Part shown: positions 13,399 to 21,301 of the stretch, piece by piece
How the letters are laid out: each line of letters opens with the position of its first letter
How positions within the stretch are numbered: position 1 is the first letter of the stretch
NCBI GenBank assembly: GCA_039805165.1
Contig: JBDLUS010000082.1
Span: 1-21,931, forward strand
Source: CAIZGX01 sp039805165
GTDB lineage: Bacteria > Bacteroidota > Bacteroidia > Flavobacteriales_D > Sanyastnellaceae
DNA length: 21,931 nt
Direction: 5' to 3'
Translations under genes and position numbers: made by a program
The notes under the pieces: model-generated
What the model saw: only the letters and a program-made list of their open reading frames with translations
What the model was told of the DNA's origin: nothing
Databases searched by the model: none

Positions 13399-14684
13399 TT
13401 CTTTCGCGAGTTCTTCATGAACAAACCACCGCATTTGTAGAAACCAACATTGCGATCGTAATAATAAACGAAGAGTTGGTAGTTGTTTTCTGTTGCGGAA
13501 TGATTCCCTTCAGCAAAGTTTATTTCTTCATTGACATTGGAAGGCTCAACTCGAAATCGATAGTTGTAAACGCCTTGTTTAAGATACATTGTAGCTTGAT
13601 AAGCTTTTTTAATCTCGCTGTATTCGCAGAGAACTGGAGCGTTCCATTCATTTCCACATTCAAGAAAAACTTTGTTGGGTAATTCAGGTGAATTCAATTC
13701 GAAATGCACATAGGTGTAGTCGCTGGTTAAGTCATCGTCTTCGTATAATTCACTTGAAATGAGCGAAGCGCCATTCAGGTCAGAACGACTCGTGTATGCG
13801 AGATTCATTTCATTTTGGCTAGGGTATAGGTAGATGTGATTTTCATTTTCAACACGAATATTACTTTGAACATTATATCCGTTTAAACGCAAATCTTTGG
13901 TTTCAAAGGCTTCCCATTCTCCGCCTCCGGGAAATTCATTTTCACCACTTGAATAGTCGTAAACCAAAACGTTGTTTGGAGCAACATAGGTGGGTTGAAA
14001 ATTCGTTTTCCCACTTTCCCATCTTCCGTTTTGAAGAACAACAGGAATGACTTTATTCATATCGTAAACAGGAGTATTCGCCAATGAAATGGAGAAATCA
14101 ACTTCCTGATGAGACTGCAGACGTTGAATGGTAGAAGCTCGTTTAATGTTGAGTTCAGCATTCAATCCGTGAAGACCTTCATCATAAACGACCATGCGAA
14201 ACCCAAGTCGAACGCTCGATTCCGTGTATTCACTTCCTTCATGAACGACCACGTAGTAATTTCCAGATTGAATAAAATTGGTCATGGTATTGGGCAATTC
14301 AAATCGGTAGTGATCGAACGTTACTGATGTGTGAATGGAGTTTTCGGGGAAGGAAACTCGCTGACTTGTGAATCCTTGAATGACGTCTGATGGGTTACTG
14401 TCATCAATATTCCAATACGGGTCGCAGTGAAAGACGGAGTAGAATAAATCTTCGTCCGGTGAAGTGAAAACGTCGAATTCAAATTGAATGGCGTCGTTGC
14501 TGAACAAGTTTAAAAAGGGGGCGGAAAGCGCTGCGTTCTTCGCGTGAGCTTCAACAGAAAAATAATCGTAATCAGGGTGAACGAAATTGTTGTTTGTTTC
14601 AGGAATTTGAGCAAATGATGTTACTCCAATCCAAAGCAATAATGCAAGTGTTGTTGAGTTGAGGATTGTTGAAGTATTCCGCAT
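13395..14684 (-). CDS. Type IX secretion system plug protein (DUF5103 family)
   Basis: This 429-residue protein has a signal peptide (1-26, ending SFAQ) and a beta-rich body matching the DUF5103/T9SS plug family: FEFDVFTSPDEDLFYSVFHCDPYWN near the start, then SFPENSIHTSVTFDHYRFELPN, SGNYYVVVHEG, and a C-terminal YNYRFRVEPSN...EGNHSATENNYQLFVYYYDRNVGFY. In T9SS the plug binds the periplasmic side of the SprA/Sov translocon and keeps the channel closed until a cargo arrives. Length is normal for the family. The cargo at 8129-9844 in this window carries the matching sorting domain. The gene shares a 31-base divergent promoter region with the ApbE-like gene. I assign no gene symbol. Confidence 0.85.
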   Translation of the reverse strand: MRNTSTILNSTTLALLLWIGVTSFAQIPETNNNFVHPDYDYFSVEAHAKNAALSAPFLNLFSNDAIQFEFDVFTSPDEDLFYSVFHCDPYWNIDDSNPSDVIQGFTSQRVSFPENSIHTSVTFDHYRFELPNTMTNFIQSGNYYVVVHEGSEYTESSVRLGFRMVVYDEGLHGLNAELNIKRASTIQRLQSHQEVDFSISLANTPVYDMNKVIPVVLQNGRWESGKTNFQPTYVAPNNVLVYDYSSGENEFPGGGEWEAFETKDLRLNGYNVQSNIRVENENHIYLYPSQNEMNLAYTSRSDLNGASLISSELYEDDDLTSDYTYVHFELNSPELPNKVFLECGNEWNAPVLCEYSEIKKAYQATMYLKQGVYNYRFRVEPSNVNEEINFAEGNHSATENNYQLFVYYYDRNVGFYKCGGLFMKNSRKN

Positions 14685-14703
14685 GAAGTAAAGTTATTCA
14701 GAT

Positions 14704-14711
14704 TATTTTTG
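14704..14711 (+). promoter_or_regulatory. Putative -7 box giving a near-leaderless ApbE-like/tsaD transcript
   Basis: TATTTTTG matches the TAnnTTTG consensus exactly and ends only four bases before the ATG at 14716. With the usual spacing to the start site, transcription would begin at or next to the start codon, so the mRNA would have almost no leader. No clear -33 element is seen. On the other strand TAACTTTA, one mismatch from the consensus, lies just before the plug gene ATG. Confidence 0.4.
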
Positions 14712-14715
14712 TGTC

Positions 14716-15765
14716 ATGAAAAAAAATGTGTCTTTCCTGTTTATAGTGCTAGTATTTGGAAGCGTGCTTTTTCAGTCTTGTGGAAATAAGAGCACGTCTG
14801 ATAATGGTTTGATCGGGAGAGATTATGACCGCGATTTTTTGGGAATGAAATACACCGTGAGTGTAGTGGGCGACACAACAGATTATTCATTTGCCTTTGA
14901 CTCAATTGAAAACGCAGTTCGTATGCACATAGATGCTAGCAATCCGAATAGCACATGTATGCTATACAATTACTCGAATGCAGAAACTGGTTTTTTCGAA
15001 TTTACAGATTACAATCGTATCATGGGTGTCATGTTAACCATGGCAAGAGAATTCAATTATCGCTCTGGTGGATGTTGGGACTTTACGCTGTCTCCGGCTC
15101 AAGTAGCATGGCTTCCGCAGCTATTGAATCCAACACCTAAAGTTCCAAACCTAGATTCTTTGAAAGTTTTTACAGGAATGTATGCTGCGAATGTTGATGT
15201 TGAAGATGTTGAAGAGAATGGAATGTATAAGTCAACGCGCATAAGAAAAAATAACCCCAAGGTTCAGATTGATTTATTGAAATTTGGAAGTGCGATAGTG
15301 CTCGATAAGATTGTTGATTACCTGAAAGAGAAAAACGCGACAGTCAAACAAGCAGTGGTGAAGACAGATGTTTGGCATGCGGGATTTGGTGCGGCTGTAG
15401 ATAGTCTGAACGTGTTAGATATGAAAACGTCTGGGCAGAACACAGGGAATCTTTTACGCGTGGTGAATCGTGCATATGCAACATTCGATGCAAGAAACAA
15501 ATTGTCTTTGCTCGATCCGAAAACGCTCTCTCCAGTTCAGAACGAAATGTATCAGAGTTATGTTTCCGCAAAGACAATTGTTGAGTCGTATGTTTTTGCA
15601 GAGGCTTTTATGGTGATGGGTGTGGAAGGCATTGGTGCTTTTTATGAGGCTAACGCAGATAGCGATATTCAGTCGTTGGTTTATTTCATGAAGTCTGATT
15701 CCGAGCGTGCCTCAGCGTCTACTGAGAATTTCAATAAGATGATGGTAGCTCCTTCGAATCAATAA
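14716..15765 (+). CDS. ApbE-like lipoprotein, probably without FMN-transferase activity
   Basis: The 349-residue protein has a lipoprotein signal with FQSC, Cys22 as the lipid site. The body follows the ApbE (FAD:protein FMN transferase) plan: LGMKYTVSV (43-51, for MGTxYxV), CWDFTLSPAQVAWL (120-133, for FDPTVxPLVxLW), VQIDLLKFGSAIVLDKIVDYL (183-203, for LDLGGIAKGYAVD) and LLDPKTLSPV (265-274, for the DPxTGxP turn). The FAD-binding GG before the Lys is lost, and the late metal-binding motif DALAT is replaced by ESYVFA (290-295). ApbE attaches FMN to Thr of flavoproteins such as NqrB/C and RnfG; with these losses the protein is more likely a binding protein or a relative with altered chemistry. 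It is joined to tsaD by a 1-base gap, so both are cotranscribed, though no functional link is evident. Confidence 0.7.
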   Translation: MKKNVSFLFIVLVFGSVLFQSCGNKSTSDNGLIGRDYDRDFLGMKYTVSVVGDTTDYSFAFDSIENAVRMHIDASNPNSTCMLYNYSNAETGFFEFTDYNRIMGVMLTMAREFNYRSGGCWDFTLSPAQVAWLPQLLNPTPKVPNLDSLKVFTGMYAANVDVEDVEENGMYKSTRIRKNNPKVQIDLLKFGSAIVLDKIVDYLKEKNATVKQAVVKTDVWHAGFGAAVDSLNVLDMKTSGQNTGNLLRVVNRAYATFDARNKLSLLDPKTLSPVQNEMYQSYVSAKTIVESYVFAEAFMVMGVEGIGAFYEANADSDIQSLVYFMKSDSERASASTENFNKMMVAPSNQ

Positions 15766-15766
15766 G

Positions 15767-16780
15767 ATGGAAGAGAAATTAGTCTTAGCCATTGAAAGCA
15801 GTTGCGACGAAACCTCGGCGGCTGTATTGTTTGGAACCCAAGTTTTGTCGAACGAAGTTGTCACGCAACTTCAGCATGCACAATATGGCGGTGTTGTTCC
15901 AGAGATTGCCAGTCGTGCGCATCAGACCATGATTACGGCTGTGGTGCACTCCGCGTTGAAATCGGCCAAGAAACAGTTGAAAGATATAGAAGCCATAGCT
16001 GTTACGCAAGGTCCGGGACTCATGGGGTCTCTGTTGGTTGGAATTTCCTTTGCGAAGAGTCTGAGTTTGGCATTGGATATTCCGTTAATCGGAGTGAATC
16101 ACATGCAAGCACATATACTTGCGCATTTGGCAGATGATTGCGAAAAGCATCCTTTGTTTCCTTTTTTGAATTTAACTGTTAGTGGCGGACATACCCAATT
16201 GGTGGTAGTTCATTCGCCAACGCGAATGGAGGTTGTGGGAGAGACCATTGACGATGCCGCAGGAGAGGCGTTTGATAAAGCTGCAAAAGTTTTAGGGTTA
16301 GATTATCCAGGTGGGCCCTTACTGGATAAAATGTCTCAAACAGGGGATGCAAAGAAATTCAGTTTCCCAATTCCAAAAGTGGAAGGATTGAATTTTAGTT
16401 TTTCTGGATTGAAAACTTCGTTGCTTTATTTCTTGCGAGATAATCAAAAAGAAAACAAGAACTTTATTGAGGAAGAAAGAGCGAATCTTTGCGCTTCGTT
16501 TCAACATACAGTTGTCACTTATTTACTTCGACAAATTCAAAGAGGATTGACTTCAACACAGATTAATCAAATTGCTATTTGCGGCGGAGTTTCTGCTAAT
16601 AGTGAATTGCGTAAACAACTGGTAGCATTTGGAGAAAGGAATGAAGTGGAAGTATTTATCCCACCCTTCAAATATTGCACGGATAATGCAGCTATGATAG
16701 GCGTAGCAGCACATTATTTAATGAAAGAAAATCAGACTTCAAATCTGAATATGGTTCCGCTAAGTCGCTATCCGTTATAG
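15767..16780 (+). CDS. tsaD: tRNA N6-adenosine threonylcarbamoyltransferase TsaD
   Basis: TsaD moves the threonylcarbamoyl group from TC-AMP to adenosine 37 of tRNAs that read ANN codons (t6A), working with TsaB and TsaE in the cytoplasm. The 337-residue protein has the ASKHA-fold nucleotide loop AIESSCDETSAAV (8-20), the iron-binding NHMQAH with His112 and His116, the SGGHTQL loop (139-145) and the late CTDNAAMIG segment with its metal-binding Asp. Length is normal (about 335-345). It starts 1 base after the ApbE-like gene. Its stop overlaps that of the convergent carbonic anhydrase gene by six bases (TTATAG). Confidence 0.97.
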   Translation: MEEKLVLAIESSCDETSAAVLFGTQVLSNEVVTQLQHAQYGGVVPEIASRAHQTMITAVVHSALKSAKKQLKDIEAIAVTQGPGLMGSLLVGISFAKSLSLALDIPLIGVNHMQAHILAHLADDCEKHPLFPFLNLTVSGGHTQLVVVHSPTRMEVVGETIDDAAGEAFDKAAKVLGLDYPGGPLLDKMSQTGDAKKFSFPIPKVEGLNFSFSGLKTSLLYFLRDNQKENKNFIEEERANLCASFQHTVVTYLLRQIQRGLTSTQINQIAICGGVSANSELRKQLVAFGERNEVEVFIPPFKYCTDNAAMIGVAAHYLMKENQTSNLNMVPLSRYPL

Positions 16781-17407
16781 ATTGTTGTATTTGTATAGTG
16801 GATCCATTTCACTGTCGGGACCAATGGTAATGAGTGGATTGATTATACCGTTGTTTAGCCCGTACACCCAGCCATGTATCAATGGCATCTCTCTCTTTTT
16901 CCAAGCGCCCTGAACGATGTTTGTTTCGGCTAAGTGATGAACTTGTTCTAATACATTTAATTCCACAAGGCGATCGAATTGCTTTTCTTCGTCTTGAATT
17001 GTCTGTAATTCGGTTCTATTCGCTTTATACACATCCTTGATGTTGCGTAACCAATTGTTAATTAGCGGGAGATAATCGTTACCCATAGCAGCTTTCACAC
17101 CGCCGCATCCGTAATGTCCGCAAACAATGATATGCTTTACTTCTAAGACATCAACAGCATAGGTTAAAACGCTTAGCAAGTTTATATCGGTGTGAACCAC
17201 CAGGTTCGCAATGTTTCTGTGCACGAATATTTCACCGGGTGCAGTGCCTGTTACCTCGTTTGCAGGCACGCGGCTATCGGAACAACCAATCCACAAATAT
17301 TCTGGGGTTTGAAGTGCTGCTAATTTTTTGAAATACTCAGGGTTTTCTTCTATGCGATCTTCAGCCCAAGCTTTGTTATTCAATAAAAGATTTTCAATGA
17401 CTGACAT
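16775..17407 (-). CDS. Beta-class carbonic anhydrase
   Basis: This enzyme interconverts CO2 and bicarbonate using zinc. In its 210 residues the beta-class motifs are complete: CSDSR with Cys42, Asp44 and Arg46, and GHYGCGGV with His98 and Cys101, giving the Cys2-His zinc site plus the Asp-Arg dyad. No signal peptide is present, so it is cytoplasmic. It starts four bases after the stop region of the SulP transporter gene, an arrangement that fits bicarbonate entry followed by hydration or dehydration inside the cell. It probably supplies bicarbonate for anaplerotic carboxylases and biosynthesis. Confidence 0.95.
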   Translation of the reverse strand: MSVIENLLLNNKAWAEDRIEENPEYFKKLAALQTPEYLWIGCSDSRVPANEVTGTAPGEIFVHRNIANLVVHTDINLLSVLTYAVDVLEVKHIIVCGHYGCGGVKAAMGNDYLPLINNWLRNIKDVYKANRTELQTIQDEEKQFDRLVELNVLEQVHHLAETNIVQGAWKKREMPLIHGWVYGLNNGIINPLITIGPDSEMDPLYKYNNL

Positions 17408-17410
17408 GAC

Positions 17411-18961
17411 TTAAAGTTTTATGTTTTTTAGTACCTCGGGTAATTCGCCCCAGTTGTTTTTATTTAATTCAATTCGAATGTTCTTAACCTTTGCGCTCAC
17501 GATAAAATCTTGAAGAATTTCCAATATATCTGGATCCATAAACTCACATTTCCGAGCGTCGATTAACAAAAAACTTCCTTCAGGAATTTTAAGTAGTGCT
17601 TTTTTCAAGGCAGGTTTATTCAAGAATGAAACTTCTTTACGGAAGCGAAGAAGCGAATCGTTGTTGTCACCTTTTGTAACTCGAATGGCACTCTTGAAGT
17701 TTGAGCGAATAACGAAGAATAATCCGAACGCAAGTCCAACTATCACACCTTTCAACATGTCGCTGAAATAAATCGCTAAAAAAGTAGCGATGAATGGAAG
17801 AAATTGTGCAATGCCTTCTTTCCATATGTCTTTAAAAATGGCTGGTTTTGTTAGTTTATATCCGACCATGATCAAAATAGCGGCTAGCGCCGAAAGAGGC
17901 ACCATATTCAAGTATGGACCTAAGAATAATACAGCCATCAATAGCCAAATCCCGTGCATGAATGCTGACCATTTGGTCTTTCCTCCAGCCAAACGGTTCG
18001 ATGAGCTGCGTACGACAACAGAAGTTACAGGTAATCCACCAAACAAACCACTGGCAGCATTACCGATCCCTTGTGCTAGCAGCTCGCGATTAGGAGGAGT
18101 GATGCGTTTCTGGTCGTCGAATTTATCGGTCGCTTCAATATTTAAGAGCGTTTCAAGTGATGCAACGATTGCAATTATTGTTGCCTGCACCCAGACTGTA
18201 GAATTAAAGAAATTTTCAAGATTTAACTTATTCCAAATGAATAAACTTGAAGCTGTATCTAATGAGGGTAGTTGTATGAAATGTTCGGCTTCCAGTTGTT
18301 CTGTAATTCCAAGATATTTAGAAGTGACGTTTAGTATTATTCCCACCAAAACAACAATTAGAAACGGAGGTGCAATTTTTAATAGAAGGGTATTCTTCAT
18401 TCTTTTTGAATCGAAGAAAATGAGCAGGAGCAGACAAGTCAACCCAATAACTACTGCTTCACTGTGAACTGAAGCGTGAAAGAGTTCAGTTATGGTGTTG
18501 TTCCCATCTGCCTGAATAAAGTTCTCATCACCTTCATAGTCGCCATCGTAGCCCACTAAATGGGGAATCTGCTTGAAGATGAGAATGAATCCAATGGCTG
18601 CCATCATTCCTTTAATAACAGAAGTAGGAACAAATTCACCGAAGAACCCAACTCTTAAAACCCCGAAAATAATTTGTAAAATTCCGGCAAGGAAAACACT
18701 TGTGAAAAATAAATTTAAGTCGTTGTTTAGGCTTGAAATTGCTGTTGTAACAACCACAATAAGACCCGCTGCAGGTCCAGAAACGCTCAACTGAGAGCCA
18801 CTTAGAAGACCAACAATTAATCCTCCAGCGATACCCGAGATAACTCCGGTTATAGCGGGCAGCCCTGTTGCAAAGGCAATTCCTAAGCACAAGGGAAGCG
18901 CAACTAGGAACACAACTAACGAAGATGAAAAATCGTTTTTATGTGGAAGGATAAGTTTCAT
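17411..18961 (-). CDS. SulP-family anion transporter with STAS domain (likely bicarbonate)
   Basis: The 516-residue membrane protein has the SulP/SLC26 plan. The N-terminal FSSSLVVFLVALPLCLGIAFATGLP contains the first membrane helix, GSQLSVSGPAAGLIVVV the third-helix substrate region, and about 10-14 hydrophobic segments continue to residue 415. A cytoplasmic STAS domain follows at about 430-516 (SFLLIDARKCEFMDPDILEILQDF). SulP proteins carry sulfate, bicarbonate or other anions, often with sodium. The carbonic anhydrase gene directly downstream points to bicarbonate, as in BicA-like transporters. Sulfate cannot be excluded, but no sulfate-assimilation gene lies nearby. The gene starts eight bases after the helicase stop, so all three may share a transcript. 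Confidence 0.88.
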   Translation of the reverse strand: MKLILPHKNDFSSSLVVFLVALPLCLGIAFATGLPAITGVISGIAGGLIVGLLSGSQLSVSGPAAGLIVVVTTAISSLNNDLNLFFTSVFLAGILQIIFGVLRVGFFGEFVPTSVIKGMMAAIGFILIFKQIPHLVGYDGDYEGDENFIQADGNNTITELFHASVHSEAVVIGLTCLLLLIFFDSKRMKNTLLLKIAPPFLIVVLVGIILNVTSKYLGITEQLEAEHFIQLPSLDTASSLFIWNKLNLENFFNSTVWVQATIIAIVASLETLLNIEATDKFDDQKRITPPNRELLAQGIGNAASGLFGGLPVTSVVVRSSSNRLAGGKTKWSAFMHGIWLLMAVLFLGPYLNMVPLSALAAILIMVGYKLTKPAIFKDIWKEGIAQFLPFIATFLAIYFSDMLKGVIVGLAFGLFFVIRSNFKSAIRVTKGDNNDSLLRFRKEVSFLNKPALKKALLKIPEGSFLLIDARKCEFMDPDILEILQDFIVSAKVKNIRIELNKNNWGELPEVLKNIKL

Positions 18962-18969
18962 GTCTTTAG

Positions 18970-20493
18970 TTAAAGCGTGTTTTCTGCGTTAAGGCTGTTG
19001 TAATAATTCCCTAAATCTAATCGAAGTTTTCGAATATACTCTTCCTTCAACCAATCTAAATAACTGTCGGTACTCTTTGAAATACAGTAGCTGTATTGTT
19101 TCATTCGACTCTTAATGTCTTGATCAAGAATTTTTAAAAGCTCGAATGCTCGATCTAAAGTTGGAGCATTCTCTTGAATAATAGTAGCGTGTTGTTGCAT
19201 GCTCTTATCTAATACACTTTTTCCTTTTCCTCCAAAACGTGTAATGCGCAAATACTCTTCTTTGATATCAAAGTCAATTACCGGTGAAAGCGCGAACATG
19301 TCACGAATCTCTGGTGACATCTCGTATTTCATTTCGCGCGACATTTGCTCGTCGCTTACAATGCTTTCAAGGTAGTTGTGCGGATGCGCAAAGATATCGA
19401 ACCAATCTATAAACTGTTCCCAAAGACCAAAACGTTTGGCATTGTTTCCCAAGTCAATTACATTGAATTCTTTTTTCTCTCCGAAAATTCGAGAACCACG
19501 TCCAATCATTTGATGATATAGCGTAAGGGATTTTGTAGCGCGATTTATAATAATCGTCTCAACCGAGGGCTCATCAAATCCTGTTGTTAGAATGGAAACA
19601 GATGTTAGCACAGCATCTGGTTTCGTTTTGAACCATTCAAGAATTTCTCTTCGTTCTTGTTCGTTATGAGTGTTGTCTAAATGACGAATTTCATAACCTT
19701 GTTCTCGAAACAAGTGAAACACTTGCTTCGAAGTATTAATTCCGTTATTGAAGATTAAGGTTTTTGTTCCTTTTGCTTTTTGTTCATAAGCATACAGAAG
19801 CTTTTCTTGCATGTACATGTTTCCATATAACTTTTCGGAACTGCTTACCGTGTAGTCTCCAGTTATTCCAACCTTTAACGAATGTAAACTCACGTCGTAA
19901 CTGTATGTTGTTGCTCTCGCTAGGTATCCTCTTCCTACTAAATTACCAATGCTTTCACCAATGATCAAATCGTGATAATTGTCTTTAAGTGGAAGTTTAA
20001 TATTGCTGCTTAATGGCGTTGCTGTTACTCCAAGAATGACTTGTTCTTCAAACCAACCGAATAGTTTTCGGAATGAATTGTAATGGGCTTCGTCAATAAT
20101 GACCAAGCCTAAATTTTCGAACTCCATTTTTTCATCGCGAAGACGGTTGTGAAGCGTTTCCACCATTGCAACAAAGCACTCGTATTCCGACTCGTCGGGC
20201 AATTGCTTAACCTTGCTGACAATGATTTTATTCTTAACCGAGAAATTATTCAGGACATTGCTGGTCTGACTAAGAAGCTCAATTCGGTGCGTAAGGATTA
20301 ATACTTTCTTTCCAGTTTCTTGAATGTAGCGTCGTGCTATTTCAGAAAAGATCACTGTCTTTCCACCTCCGGTAGGAAGCTGGAAACACAAGTTGTAATT
20401 GGTTGGAAAATCATGAATACGCGCGAAGATTCGCTCAAGAGCTTTTTCCTGATAGTCGTATAGTTTTTTTCTCTCTTGTGGCACTTCACCCAT
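18970..20493 (-). CDS. Superfamily 2 DEAD/DEAH-box helicase (RadD-like)
   Basis: An ATP-dependent helicase or translocase. Counting from the ATG at 20493 it has 507 residues. Motif I is PTGGGKT (about 40-46), followed by THRIEL, the Walker B box IIDEAH, motif III TATP, and in the second RecA domain LIFNNGINTS, SILTTGFDEP and the arginine-finger motif QMIGRGSR. A C-terminal helical region follows. The combination resembles RadD/YejH-type proteins, which help recombinational repair, though the C-terminus is different in detail and I do not assign the symbol. The frame is open back to a TTG at 20526, but that codon lies in a promoter-like box, so the ATG is preferred. No restriction or methylase genes are adjacent, so it is not a restriction subunit. 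Confidence 0.85.
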   Translation of the reverse strand: MGEVPQERKKLYDYQEKALERIFARIHDFPTNYNLCFQLPTGGGKTVIFSEIARRYIQETGKKVLILTHRIELLSQTSNVLNNFSVKNKIIVSKVKQLPDESEYECFVAMVETLHNRLRDEKMEFENLGLVIIDEAHYNSFRKLFGWFEEQVILGVTATPLSSNIKLPLKDNYHDLIIGESIGNLVGRGYLARATTYSYDVSLHSLKVGITGDYTVSSSEKLYGNMYMQEKLLYAYEQKAKGTKTLIFNNGINTSKQVFHLFREQGYEIRHLDNTHNEQERREILEWFKTKPDAVLTSVSILTTGFDEPSVETIIINRATKSLTLYHQMIGRGSRIFGEKKEFNVIDLGNNAKRFGLWEQFIDWFDIFAHPHNYLESIVSDEQMSREMKYEMSPEIRDMFALSPVIDFDIKEEYLRITRFGGKGKSVLDKSMQQHATIIQENAPTLDRAFELLKILDQDIKSRMKQYSYCISKSTDSYLDWLKEEYIRKLRLDLGNYYNSLNAENTL

Positions 20494-20523
20494 ACTTGGC
20501 GCGTTGCTTTTTTGGGCAACGGG

Positions 20524-20531
20524 CAAAAATA
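20524..20531 (-). promoter_or_regulatory. Putative -7 box of the helicase-SulP-carbonic anhydrase unit
   Basis: The minus strand reads TATTTTTG, an exact TAnnTTTG match, about 30 bases before the helicase ATG at 20493. A TTTTTC stretch about 25 bases further upstream could be a weak -33 element. This placement would give a short leader and argues against initiation at the TTG at 20526. Confidence 0.45.
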
Positions 20532-20584
20532 GGACTATTTAAGGCTTTTGAGAAAAAGAACTTATTAAGAATTCGTCAAGAAAG

Positions 20585-21301
20585 TTATTTAGTATCGGGG
20601 TGAAACGGACGCATGATAATCTCACTCACATTCACGCCGTTAGGAACTTCAATGGCGTTCATGATTTGCTGAGCAACCCATTCAACGGGCATTCCAGCAG
20701 CAAAGCTTGGACGGAACTGAGCAAGTAATGCTTCGTTTTTCGTTTGTTCAACGAAGGGAGTATTCACAGATCCTGGGCTAATGGTAGTTACACGAACTTT
20801 TTTGGCTAGTTCGGTTCTGATACTTTCGCTAATTGCAAAAACAGCGTGCTTCGTTGCGCAATACACTCCTGAGTTAGGAAATACGTAGTGAGAAGCTAAA
20901 GATCCGAGATTAATGATATGTCCTGTAGAAGCCACCAAATGCGGAAGGCAGGTATGCAAAACATTCAACACGCCTTTGATATTCACATCAACCATGGTGT
21001 GCCAGTCTTCCAATTTCGCATCTTCAAGCAAATCAAAAATTCCCAATCCAGCGTTATTCAATAACACGTCAATGCCTCCCATTTGTTGAACGGCCGCTTC
21101 GGTCATAGCCTTTACCTCTTCGATATTGGTTACATCTGTTTTCAAGAAAAAGGTGTTTGAATTCTTCGAAGCCATTTCGGATAAAACCGCTTCATTCCTT
21201 CCCGCAATGAAAACCTGATGTCCGTTTTTAATTGCCAGTTCATAGGTGGCAGCCCCAATTCCACTGGTAGCACCAGTGATTAAAATTCTTTTTTGTGTCA
21301 T
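20585..21301 (-). CDS. Short-chain dehydrogenase/reductase (NAD(P)-dependent)
   Basis: A 238-residue classical SDR that oxidises or reduces an alcohol/carbonyl group with NAD(P)(H). It has the Rossmann motif TGATSGIG (9-16), LLNNAGLG, the catalytic Ser in INLGSLAS, the YxxxK pair in YCATK, and PGSVNTPF after it. The frame extends upstream to 21364, but the ATG at 21301 is right for the family, since MTQKRILITGATSGIG places the first strand correctly. This ATG overlaps the stop of the permease gene as TAATG, so translation is probably coupled. The sequence is close to the YdfG/serine dehydrogenase-like group (LEDWHTMVDVNIKG), which acts on hydroxy acids; substrate is uncertain. Confidence 0.92.
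   Translation of the reverse strand: MTQKRILITGATSGIGAATYELAIKNGHQVFIAGRNEAVLSEMASKNSNTFFLKTDVTNIEEVKAMTEAAVQQMGGIDVLLNNAGLGIFDLLEDAKLEDWHTMVDVNIKGVLNVLHTCLPHLVASTGHIINLGSLASHYVFPNSGVYCATKHAVFAISESIRTELAKKVRVTTISPGSVNTPFVEQTKNEALLAQFRPSFAAGMPVEWVAQQIMNAIEVPNGVNVSEIIMRPFHPDTK

Noticed and set aside
17790..18467. 225-codon open frame antisense to the SulP gene
   Set aside because: Long antisense frames are common opposite hydrophobic coding regions; its composition is not protein-like and the opposite strand encodes a clear transporter.
18970..20493. Helicase as part of a restriction or defence system
   Set aside because: The motifs fit a type I restriction-like SF2 fold in general, but no methylase, specificity or nuclease gene is adjacent; the neighbours are a transporter and a dehydrogenase.
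20491..20526. TTG at 20526 as the helicase start
   Set aside because: The codon sits inside an exact -7 promoter box, and the extra 11 residues show no conserved feature. The ATG at 20493 fits better.
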